Below, in pieces: positions 34,911 to 45,698 of a stretch of 64,000 nt of DNA. Source of the stretch: Saposhnikovia divaricata (lineage: Eukaryota; Streptophyta; Magnoliopsida; Apiales; Apiaceae). The notes below the pieces were generated by a model, which was given only the letters and a program-made list of their open reading frames with translations, ran no database searches and had not been told where the DNA came from. Position 1 is the first letter of the stretch. Each line of letters begins with the position of its first letter. The position numbers and the translations under genes were made by a program. Location: the NCBI GenBank assembly GCA_036435485.1, contig CM071596.1, positions 10,630,001 through 10,694,000 on the forward strand, written 5' to 3'.

Positions 34911-34915
34911 GTCGC

Positions 34916-37910
34916 CTTTCCCTTACCCTCTTGCGGGGTGTGGTACGTAGTATCGGCATGGGACCTAGCTGCTATATACATAAGTAGCAAGAGTGAGCTA
35001 TAATAGCTCAGCAAGATAATACTGTAACTAAAATTTAAAATGTGAACAGGTATACATATATGTATATGCATATGTAATAGCAGGAAACAATTAAAATCCT
35101 TAAGGAAGAATAGAGCTCTTATTTAATAATACATCATCCACTTACTATTATAAGAAAGAAATCTAAATTAATATAATATCAGTTTTTCTTCATCTGTAAC
35201 CATAATTCCATCATCTCATATCATTATTCTGTTTTCAGTATAGAAATCTGAAAACCATTGTCTACCCTTTCTTTTCAAAAACATTGGGGATATCTGCTGT
35301 CGCCTGATACGTTAGGACGATGATCAGTCGCCTAATCGTACCTGCTCTCTTTTTACTACCGGTAGAAGGAATGAAGATCATCCCTGGAGGAAGGCCACCT
35401 GCTAACATCCTCCCTTGACATCTTCGTGCCGTAATAAAAATAATAAAATGCTGGACTGTGTCGCACACAGCCCTGACACAGCCACTTACGCAAGTCTGTT
35501 GCAATCCCCCTTTTTATCACATCATTATTCCCTTTTCAAAATATCATTCCACATTTCCATTTTCTCACTTTCATTTCCACATATCATTCTCTCATATCAT
35601 TTTCCATTCTCGCACATTACTTCTATAAAATATATATATATCATAATGCTTTGATTATGATTCAGACCTCTCTTTCATATTCAGAAATCAAATATACTTT
35701 TATACTCATGAAATATTCCATCTATTTAAGAGTAGTAAATAATAATCAATTATTATTTATTATACCACTGATATTTGGAAAGAATATCTTTAGCAAAATA
35801 TTATAAATCATATAACCCTAGATAACAACTGATACTATTCTTTTATTTACTTTTAATCATAAGGTATGTTCACTTCATGCATAATCATCTCTATACATAT
35901 CCATCTCATACTCATATCCATATTCATATACATCTTCGCATACTCTTCTTTTCAATATCAATACTCAAGGAAGACAATTTCTTCACCATATAGTAATAAT
36001 AGCATCACATCTATATTCCATGAAATCAATTTTCTTTGTGAAGATAAGTAGTTTTACAAGTAGGGATAGAAGAAATCTTGCCTCGGTTTCGGTATCCTGA
36101 CGGTATGGTTCGTCCCTCTTCCGGAGTTTCTATAAACACAAAAGGACTGTCGTTAGAACCACATCTCTTACTCACTACACTCTTGTATAACATTACCTTT
36201 GAAACTTTAATATATGTTTAACGTATTCCTATTACCACAAAGGTTCAAGAACTTAACCACTTATAACCTAAATCGAAGTTTCAGGGGTTTTCACCATTTC
36301 CCTTAACGACCACACTCGACTGCAGAATTTCTTATAATTTTTAAATTTCGAATTTTAATGTAAGGTCAACTGGAAATAGTTCTTTGACCACACTACTACC
36401 ATATCCCAAAATTTCGTGACTTTTAACAATGTTAAAGTATGGTAATTGTAACCTAAAGTTTGATACATTTACGGTTTCTCGGTTTTCGAACGTCTTTCAC
36501 TAAAACTGACTTTTCTCCTAAACCGTTCATCAGATTTTAACGTACCTTATATCAAAACGATCTATGAACTAAGCTCTATCATTTCATAGTTAATTAGGAA
36601 CCTAGACAGTAGGGTACCGTACGGATGCAGGGGTCCAAAACAGGGCAACTTACATCCTAACAAAAATCGGGCATTATAACGGCTATAATTTCGTACTTTC
36701 CATAAATCCAACTCCTCCAAATCAATTATCAAACACCATAATCATCACCTACACCATGTGGTCTTCATTACCAGCCATGGTTACAAGTCCACAACACACA
36801 ATTTCCACATCAAAACAAACCATTTATAACACATACTCATTATAAACTAAACATTAACTTCACTTAACTACTAACCAACTTAGTTTACACCATAAATAAA
36901 AAGAGGGCAAGAGTAGTTATACCTTCTTGAAGCTCTAACAACACTCAACAAGCCTTGGATAATCCTTAACAACCTTACAATAGCTTGAATCAACTAAAGG
37001 AGCCATGAAAACCAAAGTTAGTTTCTTAAAGTTACTATTCATGCACTATTCATCATCACCTTCATGATTTATTTCTCAAATATGGAATGGAGTTAGAAGC
37101 TAGGATTCATAGCATACCTTAGTCTATATGTAAGCAACCTTCATGAATTTTTCCTTGAATTTAGATGGCTTGGAACTAGGGTTTCAAGTTTCCAATTTCC
37201 CTTTTTTTTTCTCTTGGCCGAATGCAATGAAGAGGATGGGGGGAGAGATTTTTTTGTGTTTTGTTAATCTTATCTCATCTTGTCTTAATTTCTTGAGAAT
37301 TCTAGAGTTTTGTGGAAAATCCCATGGTTTAAAGACTAATTTGCCCTTAATTTTGAGTTAGTGGAATATGAGGTCATTAGTGATGTCATTAGGATGAGTT
37401 CATATTCTCATTTACTTATTTTCTAAGTATTATGCTACTAACCTTGGACAATCATAATGTGGTATGCATCCTTGTTAAATTACTAATCTTGGTTACTTGG
37501 TTTCCATATTCGTCTAATCGTGGTTCGTTTCGAGTATACCTCATTATCTCAGTGGTTTTCGAAATCATTTACAAATCCAATTTCCTTTGGTATTCTCTTA
37601 ACTTAATAATCCCTTGGTTTAACTTAAATTCACTAATTCCTCAATATATAATTCCTTTAGTATTTCTATACTCCTTAATATCCAAGATATAGAAGTTCGT
37701 TCGAGCTCAAAATCCTTAAAATCAAAATTCAGGAATTTCTAAAATCCATCGTCATTTCGAGTCACTTATTTTCAATGTACAACACTAATATGGTTTCTGT
37801 TTACTCATTTTCCATCCCTAATATAGAGTACCTACGCACCATTTCCCTAGATTCCTCAAGATCACTATTCATTTGGGCACTGTAGCCTTTCTAAAGTTAG
37901 GGTTATTACA
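34916..37910 (-). repeat. Right part of the solo LTR
   Basis: 2995 bp of AT-rich, non-coding sequence continuing the element interrupted at 23003. On the minus strand it begins TGTAATAACCC. Small ORFs here show no recognisable domain. Confidence 0.7.
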
Positions 37911-38401
37911 ATGTGGGTGAGGGGGCGCCCTTTCCTGAACAGCTGGCATCCTACGATCACAATTATCTTCACTTAGATGTTCAATAATGGGATCAGAATA
38001 ATATAACCTTCGATGAGTCACCAATTGAAACCTCATTTCCTGCACTTCTTCACCTCTTCGAGAGCTTTCCTCAAATTGAAAAGCTTTCCCCGTCCGACGA
38101 TGATTTCGTGGAATACTCCGAGATTTTCTCCTACTTCCTTGCTCTTGCTTCACTGAATCCAATCTTGCCCCAAAGTTATTTATGGCAGTTCCCATATGAT
38201 ATAACTGTTCCATTAACTCCACGTTGCTGATAAGAACGGGCGGCTATCCGCCGATAGCCGGATTTCCGCGGTGGTGTGGGGAATCAGGGATCTCTTCCGG
38301 AATATAAGCTTCGTGACGAGCTTGATTACCCCCAAGCTATCTTCAAAATCATAACCATTTTCTTCATGAAAACCTCCACCTTGATTGTGAGACATATCCA
38401 A
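37911..38401 (-). pseudogene. 5' part of the outer element's gag
   Basis: Minus strand from 38401: MDMSHNQGGGFHEENGYDF. After a frame change comes ELMEQLYHMGTAINNFGARL and, near 37990-38100, FQFEESSRRGEEVQEM. This is the N-terminal gag region, which would continue at 22649 if the nested insertions were absent. The start codon assignment is an inference. Confidence 0.5.
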
Positions 38402-39749
38402 ATTTGATCAAGAACTATCAAGTGGATTGATGACTTTAGAGTTCGGGAGGTTGCATCCATCAAATCTAAGAGAATTGCACTAGAGCTTCAAAAGGATGTG
38501 GTGATGGAGGGCGCATCCTCAAAAGAGGGGAGGCTTGCATGCTTACAAGTAAAATTTCCGCATCGCATCTTCTACCCGAGGGCGCGTCCTCCATTGTACG
38601 AGAACTATTTAAACTCACCCTTCAGGGCGCGCCCTCAGGCATAATCTTGCATTCTCGAAAAAGTTGAAAATTTCACTGAACTAATACTAAGGAAAGTGTA
38701 CATAAAGTGTACATAGACTACCTCCTAGACTAGGAGGTAATTAATTTACCTTGTTGTCTACTATTCAGGCATTGCTCTACTTCAATCAACTTCTGGTAGA
38801 AAGAGTTCATTCTCCGGTCACGGGCTACTTCAAATCTCATCCCATAAAGGGGCATCTCAAAATGAGGCATCCTATAAATAACATATCACGAAGAGGCATC
38901 CCCGTGGGGGTATTCCGCTGTTCACACAAATTGTCCTGAAATACATGTATATGTAGGGCTAGGGAGGTGCATCAGTACTACCCCCCAGCATCAGAATATC
39001 ATTCCTTAAAGAAGCGTCTCTTAAAGAGGCATCCCAATAGGGGAATTTCAAGAGAGAGTCGTTAGAGTTGCTGAGGGCGATGACAAAGTCTCTTCTAGTC
39101 CGGATGAATGTAATTCTTGTGTAGAGGGGCTTACTCATGACCTTGGGGCCTCAACCTGCCTGTCAGGGGGCGCACTCTAAGATTCATGGGGCCGCACATC
39201 AATACAATTTTCTTCAAGCAAAAGATATTCCATGGATCATTGCGATCATACTTGCAGACGAAGCCACAACATGAGGTTGATAAGTTAGGGCGCGCCCTGA
39301 TGCCTATCATTCAGGTCATTGTAGATACGAGGGCGCGTCCTCTGTAGCAAAGTATTGTTACTTCATAGAGGGGCTCGCTCACGACCTTGGGGCCTCAACC
39401 TGATGATCAGGGGGCACACTCTATGGTTCATGGGGCCGCAATTCAATAGCTTATTTCCTTCTGGAGTCCAAGTAGTAAATTACCCTCGTAGATATTGGAG
39501 TCTGCCTGAGCATTTGCATCTTTCCTTGAGGGCGCGCCCTAACCAGAAAGGTCCTCTGAGGGAGAGTTCTTTGAGAGCGCGTCCTATGTTGGAGGAATTT
39601 CTTGAAGTTCGTGCATTTCCTTGAAGTTGAGTCATGATGTAGAGCATCTTCCTGGGGTTGAGGATTCTCACCCTATCTTTCACTTGATGACCAGGCCAAA
39701 CAATGTCATTCCTACATCCTTGGCTTCGCTATCTTCCAATGAGATCTCA

Positions 39750-39893
39750 AGGAAGGGCTCACTCGTGTCCAAGGGGCCTCGACCTGTAATCAGGGGGCGC
39801 GCGCTGTGGAACATCATCCCGAGGAAGGGCTCGCTCATGTCCAAGGGGCCTCGACCTGTAATCAGGGGGCACGCGCTGTGGATGACCGGGCCA
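39750..39893. repeat. 72-bp minisatellite, two copies (outer element, right side)
   Basis: Copies start at 39750 and 39822 (AGGAAGGGCTCGCTCATG, GGCCTCGACCTGTAATCAGG). They match the copies at 22369-22512, including some flanking sequence (ACGATTCCAAGT). Confidence 0.8.
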
Positions 39894-40770
39894 CGATTCC
39901 AAGTGTTCCCCTTTCTTCTGGCCAGACAAACCCCTGTAGGCCTTCTCACCATGTAAACCCCTATAGGCCTTCTCACCAGGCAAAACCCTAGAGGCCTTCT
40001 CATCAGGTAAACCCCTGTAACTTTATACATACAATAAATATATAGAACAAAATAATATAGAGGTTGGATATTACCTGGAGGCGTGCCCAGTCAGGGGAAG
40101 GCACGCTTCTTAATAATCTTCTGAGGCAAGCTCTGCTTGAATTCCGTTTGACCCGTAACCATCACCCGAAATCACCTTCCAGATATAGATCATGTTTAAC
40201 TACTTTTTTAATTCGACAGACCCCGTTAGTTGTCGAGGGCGCGTCTTTCATTCTTGAACTTTGTAAATATTCTTTGTTCTTCTTTGATAATGGTCCCATT
40301 TATATATCTTCATTAATCTTGTAGCAGAACATCACATGAAGGCGCACCTAGCAATCACATTTTGATTGAATATTCTCGCAAAGTTTTCCATTTGCACTTC
40401 TATATCACGGCCAGGCACCCTTAGCTTTTCCTTGTTTTGTTTTACCCATATGTGTTGATAGGCTAGGACCCGCCTAGTATAAACCTCTGTCCTATACTCA
40501 TCTTTTCTTTTTATACAGAAATCAGTCCACTGTCTTCAAATAAATAGTAGATCATCCTTAGCTTCTCTCTCTTTTTATTAGTGTAGGCACGCCCTGATCT
40601 GTCAAACAAGCACGAGGCAGCATATATGCACCACCAACTTGAACCTTTTCTTTTTAAAGTCCTGGCTCCTACACCAAATCAAACAAAGTGTAAGTAATAA
40701 AATCTTAAGTAATAAATCTTGGGGTGATATTATGGCGCTATTTTTCTTACATAAATAAAAGTGAAATAAC

Positions 40771-40774
40771 AATA

Positions 40775-40846
<72 letters not shown>
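40771..40846. repeat. (TAA)n microsatellite
   Basis: About 76 bp of AAT repeats, almost uninterrupted, in the leader of the outer element. Confidence 0.95.
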
Positions 40847-41575
40847 TGCTATTTTAGAAATAATGTAATATGCATTATCTACCAAAATATGACTTTCAAA
40901 ATATTTAAAATATGCACTCTTTTCAAAATATTTTGGAATTGTTTAAAAATAAGAATTATACTTTATACATATTTTAAAAATATTATATGTAAATTATCTA
41001 ATAAAAAATATGTCTAATATTTATATGCAAATATAAAAAACATGCCCCTTTTTTTTATAAAAGGGATTTACTCAAATACTTTAAATGCAAAACGTAAATA
41101 TTTTGGTATCATAATTTTTTTTAAAGCATGACATAATTATCTATATAATTACAAAATTAAAATTAAAAGAAAAGAAAGTGAGAGGGCTTATCTTCGATTT
41201 TGTCGAACTGATTAGGCGTTGTTGTCTCTTGTTTAGCCTAGCCTTGATGTTGTTGTGTTTGTCACGGGTCCCAGTAATACCATCCCAAACATCTTCACGT
41301 ACTTTCCTTCTTTATTTATTTATTAAAAATTTTTTTTCTTTCGGCCAGGTAGATTAATAGCTTCCCACACATGATGTTTGTATATCATTGGTATTGACAA
41401 CCCCCCATTACTTTTGTCGACCATGATTTTATTAATCAAGTCTTCTTCGATTTTGTATATTCTTAATTCGTCTGAGTAGTAATCGACTTTTAAGTTAAAA
41501 CATCCTCGTCACGATAATCATCTTTTCCTCCTAAGATTATGATCTTGATCGGGGGCTCTCCTTCTAGTGCCAATT

Positions 41576-42496
41576 TATTGACGGAGGAATTTAGTAACAA
41601 CAAAGTTTGAGGTCTGTCGCCGGAATCAAGATCTATGACGGTGGTTCTTCGCCGGATAAGTCACCAGAGTGTGGTGACTGTGATAAATTGGGGGCTGAGA
41701 TTGAGAGGGTTTTGGTGGTGGCTCGCAAAGCTCTTCGCTTCCATCCACCTCAATTTGACTACGTACCTCTGTATTTATAGAGGATCAAGCCCACGTAGTT
41801 CTTGGAGAGCAAGAAACTCAATTGGGCTTGGATTGTCGGTCTAGCATCCGGAATGTTCAACTATGAGGCCTAACCACAAAGGCCCAAGGCTCATCCAAGA
41901 TCTCAAGACTTCACGGATAAGGAAACTTCCCCCGTCAAGGACTAGTCCTATCCGCTACCGCTATTTCTTGATTTCAAGGATGCAGGTATAGCCATGGTTT
42001 ACCCCAAGTGCAGAACGCATCCCTGTCCCCCGAATGAGAAGCACCTACCAGATAGCAGGACAGGTGATCCAGGGCTTTTGGGTGTAAAGTGCAGGATTAC
42101 TCCAAAGTTCCCCAATGAGAGCGCGCCCATTGGCTACAGGAACAGAGCTCCCAAAGTACACACCAGAAAGTCCCCATCTTTCCACATTAGGGCGCGTCCT
42201 TAGTGTCTAAGATGGGTCCTTATATCCAGGCATACCCCTGGAGGCCTTCTGCGACGGACATCCCCCTCCTGAGATACGACAGGAGGGCATTCTTCAATAA
42301 TCTTTGTGAAACCTGTTGATAATTGTCTTCATTCTGCCTTTATGCTTCTCAGGGCGCGCCCTCCACATATAGGAAGCGAGGGCGCGTCCTCCTTCTCAAA
42401 ATCTTTATCAAAACCCTAATTTATCCTGAAAATCCCCAAATTGAACCCGTATATGACCCGAATCCATTTTAGAATACCCGAATTTTGGGCATAACA
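41576..42496 (-). repeat. 5' LTR of the outer element (right copy)
   Basis: 921 bp. On the plus strand it starts TATTGACGG (the left copy has TGTTGACGG, so one terminal base has mutated) and ends GGGCATAACA before AAAAC. It contains AGGGCGCGCCCT at 42351 and the variant AGGGCGCGTCCT at 42189. Confidence 0.9.
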
Positions 42497-42501
42497 AAAA
42501 C

Positions 42502-42890
42502 CATTAATTCCACCATAGAATTTCATCAATAAATTACAAATAAAAATTTTAAAAACATAAATTTGATTCTAATGTAAAATACTAACCACATAAACTTTAT
42601 AAAGAATTTAACATATAAATTTTGAACAAAAAACTTGATTTGAATTTGATTCTATAGTAGAATCATTTTGGATAAATTTGATTTTATGATAGAAATATTT
42701 TGAATTATTTCATTAATTTTTAATGATTTTCCAAAAAAAATAAAATTCTACAGCTCATTGGATCTAGAGAGGAAGTCATGTGGAATGGTTTAATACACCT
42801 TCCTTCCCGATAGATATTATTGAGAAAGATAATTAATAAAGTTTTTTGATTTTTTCAAAAATTTAAGATTTATAATTATATTTCATACAA

Positions 42891-42924
<34 letters not shown>

Positions 42925-43191
42925 GTATATTAGTGATTCTCTTTATATATATGGTGTTTCTCTTTAGACTATTACCCTAACATACTTATTCGATATATAT
43001 ATATATATATATATACATATATAGTTAAAATTGTTATTTAATTATTTTCTTAAAATTTACAAGATTTAGTTGTATGAATCATGTAATTTCGAAATATTTG
43101 GAAAATAAATATTATCATCATTAGTGAAATATTCTAGCACAGTTAACAAACACTTTATTCTATATATAATTTGCATAAAATAATTTATATG
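42502..43191. other. AT-rich intergenic sequence with AT microsatellites
   Basis: Non-coding. TA-dinucleotide runs lie at about 42891-42930 (with a TATG extension) and 42992-43021. No gene seen. Confidence 0.6.
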
Positions 43192-44010
43192 GTTTGATTA
43201 GAGAAAATGACTAAACTACACTACTTTTCTAAGGAAGCTCCCCGAAATACCCATATGCGGGATAGTCCACCCTTTTTACCCACGAGTTACGCATCCCTCA
43301 TATGCGTAATATGAGATACGCATATCAGTGTTGCGTATTGCGAGTCATGCATGACAGGAATGCGTGATGACGTCATTCTTGCAATTGCAGCTCCAATCGT
43401 CTCTCTCCCTCAAAATCGCCACTGCGATCGTCTCGTTCCGTTCTCCACCCTCCGGCTACCTCCACGCCTCCTGATGGCATCAAAATGAAGCCCAGACCTT
43501 TCTCTTCCTCTTCCCCCATTCTTTTGTTGAGTTTCGGCCCCGCAGAAACGTTTATGAGCTTACTGGAAAACGAAATCGGAAAAAGAGGTTCGATTTGGGT
43601 GTTTAAATCTGGAAAAACAATAGAAAAATGAGTGGTACAGGCGTATAGAGGGAGAGAAGGCGATTAGTTTGGTATATAGTATGCAAGTGCTGGATGCCGG
43701 AAAAGGACTAAACGAGTTGGTCGAATTTTGGTCGAAAAATACGCCTGCAGCGGTGGCTGGAACGACGATGAATAGTACCCTAGTACGCATGTGTCGTCAA
43801 CCACGCATGTTGAACATGCGTGTTCAAGATAGTGTTCACGATTGCAGATTGCTAATTTACAAAGTCCACGCCATCTAAACATGCGTAGACAGTATACGCA
43901 TCTTCAAGATAAGAATACCGTGGGTAAAAAGGGCGGAACTTCCCGCCTGTAGGTATTTCGGGCAAATGTAATTAATTAACGTGTATTTTGGTTTTTCACC
44001 CGTTTGATTA
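43192..44010. mobile_element. Non-autonomous MULE-like element, 801 bp
   Basis: The element 43201-44001 is flanked by a perfect 9-bp duplication, GTTTGATTA (43192-43200 and 44002-44010), the hallmark of Mutator-like transposons. The ends GAGAAAATGACTAAAC and complement GGGTGAAAAACCAAAA are weakly inverted. Inside, CCCGAAATACC and ACCCTTTTTACCCACG at the left are repeated inverted at the right. Next come short inverted motifs around ATGCGTA and CGCATAT. The core 43390-43760 is more GC-rich than its surroundings and may be captured host DNA, but I do not recognise it. There is no transposase. Confidence 0.75.
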
Positions 44011-44379
44011 TTGGGATTAAAATAGTAACTTCAAAATTAATATTATTAAAAAACCAAGTTCGATTCCTTAATAATACAAAAATTACATATATTATACATG
44101 CACTATAAATGTCTATATTTTTTTAAAATAATTACTAAAATAATTTAATTTAACAAATTACTAAGCAAACTTCTTTGAATAATTATAACAATTCCGTGCA
44201 TCACATATTCACATGAATATAAAGTTAGTAAACAAAATGATTAATTACTATATAACAAAATATTAAAATTAATATTTAAATATTTGGAATATATTAAATA
44301 CTATATATTACTATATATATTTTAATATTTTAAATTATTATATATTAATTAAATATTATAATTAATATATTAAATATTT
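44011..44379. other. Very AT-rich spacer
   Basis: Runs of TATTAAATAT and similar between two MULE-like elements. Nothing recognisable. Confidence 0.5.
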
Positions 44380-44715
44380 GAGATTGTCTTGGCCCAAAAT
44401 AATGATTTCCACAAAATTAGCCCTTTTTACCGATGGGATACGGAGTTTCGTCCTCCGTATTAGCTGGATACGTTGCACGCAGATCCGTATTAGCTGGATA
44501 CACAATTTCGTCTTCCGTTTTGTGAAGGATACGGAAGATCATGTATCGTGATATGATTCTGGCACGCGGTATTGTGTTGCGCACCCAGCTAACACAAAAC
44601 ACAATACACCGTATTACTAACAGACACGTTAGACGAAATAGCGTATTAACCCACGTGTCCTGTCAGTAAATTGGGCCAACTGTTTTGAAAAAGTATATAT
44701 TTCGATAATTTTCTC
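44380..44715. mobile_element. MULE-like element with palindromic core, about 336 bp
   Basis: Starts GAGATTGTCTTGGCCCAAAA and ends ATTTTCTC (complement GAGAAAATTATC). It shares the GCCCTTTTTACCGATGGG block, the repeated GGATACGGA/TCCGTATTAGCTGG motifs and the GGGCC ends with the element at 62439. A 9-bp duplication is not clear at these limits, so the ends are less certain. Confidence 0.55.
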
Positions 44716-45626
44716 AATATTATTGACATACAATCGGTTATTTTTTATTTCTATTAAAATATCACGGTGTAACTCATAAGCATCCTATTTAGTTGTAAAA
44801 TTCAATTTTGTAATTTTAGTTAATTTGATATTTTCATTACGGTTACTAATATTTTGGTATTCAAAATGTCACAGTTATTCTCAAGTATAATTTATATTTT
44901 TCATATATAAATTTTAAAAATATATAGTAATTATACTAAAAAAAATTAAAATTCACTTCAAACTTTTTCTAAAATTTAACCAACTGAACACTATATAAAC
45001 ACTATAATTTTTGCAAAGGTTGAGTTAATTAACTACTATGTAAATGATTTTCTAAAAAAAATTAGATTCTTTTTTCTTTCTATAGATTTCTCTTTCTCTA
45101 ACACATGTCCTTATATTTTTACACAATTTATCACAATAATCTACTAAACACATTTACTTATACACTAATTATAGAGATTGGGGAGCCTGAGATGTATCTC
45201 AGGTAAATTTCGTGAGATACATGAAATTTATATTCGGGCATTTTATTAAAAACAGAATTTTTTAATTAGCCATGCGGACCCAATCAAATATAAAATGTAT
45301 TTTATGAACATATGAGGAAAAATTCCCTGAGATGAATCTCATGATCCTTTTTCTCTTACATATCCAACACAACATAATATTTTGTAACATTTTCCAAATT
45401 TCAAAATAAAATCCAAGACATAATTCTTATTTCTTACACTATTTTGCCCCTATTTTTTTTTTTTTTTTTGCTAAATAATATTTATTTACTCTTTCTGTTT
45501 GCCACAACCGGACAGTAGCTTTACAAGCGTTACCTATAATAACCGCCTCTCCAGAACTTTCCTTTCTTAACCATTCTACTTCTCCCCACCGCCTATACAC
45601 ACAAATTACACACACCAAGGGTTTAC

Positions 45627-45631
<5 letters not shown>
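44716..45631. other. Upstream region of the eIF2D gene
   Basis: AT-rich non-coding sequence. The last part (about 45480-45630) is less AT-rich and probably contains the core promoter; no clear TATA box was assigned. Confidence 0.4.

Positions 45632-45680
<49 letters not shown>
45632..45680 (+). promoter_or_regulatory. (CT)n tract just upstream of the eIF2D start codon
   Basis: 49 bp of uninterrupted CT ending 18 bp before the ATG. CT-rich tracts near the start of transcription and in 5' UTRs are common in plant housekeeping genes. A regulatory role is inferred from position only. Confidence 0.6.
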
Positions 45681-45682
<2 letters not shown>

Positions 45683-45698
45683 CCGTAATTTATAAAAC

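Larger units (their letters stand above)
22999..34915 (+). mobile_element. Athila-type Ty3/gypsy retrotransposon, apparently intact
   Basis: 11,907 bp flanked by the duplication GTCGC (22999-23003 and 34911-34915). LTRs are 23004-24605 and 33309-34910, both 1602 bp. After the 5' LTR comes the primer-binding site TTTTTGGCGCCGCTGCCGGG, typical of Athila. The 3' LTR is preceded by the purine tract AAGTTTGGGGGTG. The gag-pol ORF (1796 aa) and a downstream ORF (372 aa) are both open. It is inserted in the solo LTR. Confidence 0.95.
22650..37910 (-). mobile_element. Solo LTR, about 3.35 kb, split by the Athila element
   Basis: Bounded by the target duplication ATGTG at 22645-22649 and 37911-37915. 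On the minus strand it starts TGTAATAACCCTAAC and ends GGGGCGTCACA, with the TG...CA form of an LTR. The two parts (22650-23003 and 34916-37910) join across the Athila insertion to 3349 bp. I found no second copy, no primer-binding site, no purine tract and no coding sequence, so I call it a solo LTR left by recombination between two LTRs. The length and TGTAATA start resemble long-LTR chromoviruses of the Tekay/Del type, but that is a guess. Confidence 0.75.
38402..41575 (-). other. Leader region of the outer element
   Basis: About 3.2 kb between the gag start and the 5' LTR. It contains many AGGGCGCGCCCT-like palindromes (perfect at 38624, 39287 and 39529), 72-bp minisatellite copies, diverged relatives near 39122 and 39364, and a (TAA)n microsatellite. 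The sequence next to the LTR (41552-41575) should hold the primer-binding site; the matching tRNA was not identified. Confidence 0.6.
18429..42501 (-). mobile_element. Outer Ty3/gypsy (Tat-like) LTR retrotransposon, degenerate, with nested insertions
   Basis: Two 0.92-kb direct repeats (18434-19351 and 41576-42496) are flanked by the 5-bp duplication AAAAC (18429-18433 and 42497-42501). On the minus strand the LTRs start TGTTATGCCC and end CGTCAACA (CGTCAATA in the right copy). A purine tract, TTGGGGGGTAGT on the minus strand, abuts the left LTR, making it the 3' LTR. The sequence next to the right LTR (minus AATTGGCACTAGAAGG) is where the primer-binding site should be. Coding remnants run minus: gag, protease, truncated RT. 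Without nested DNA the element is about 8.8 kb. It is clearly dead: frames are broken and most of pol is missing. Confidence 0.85.
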
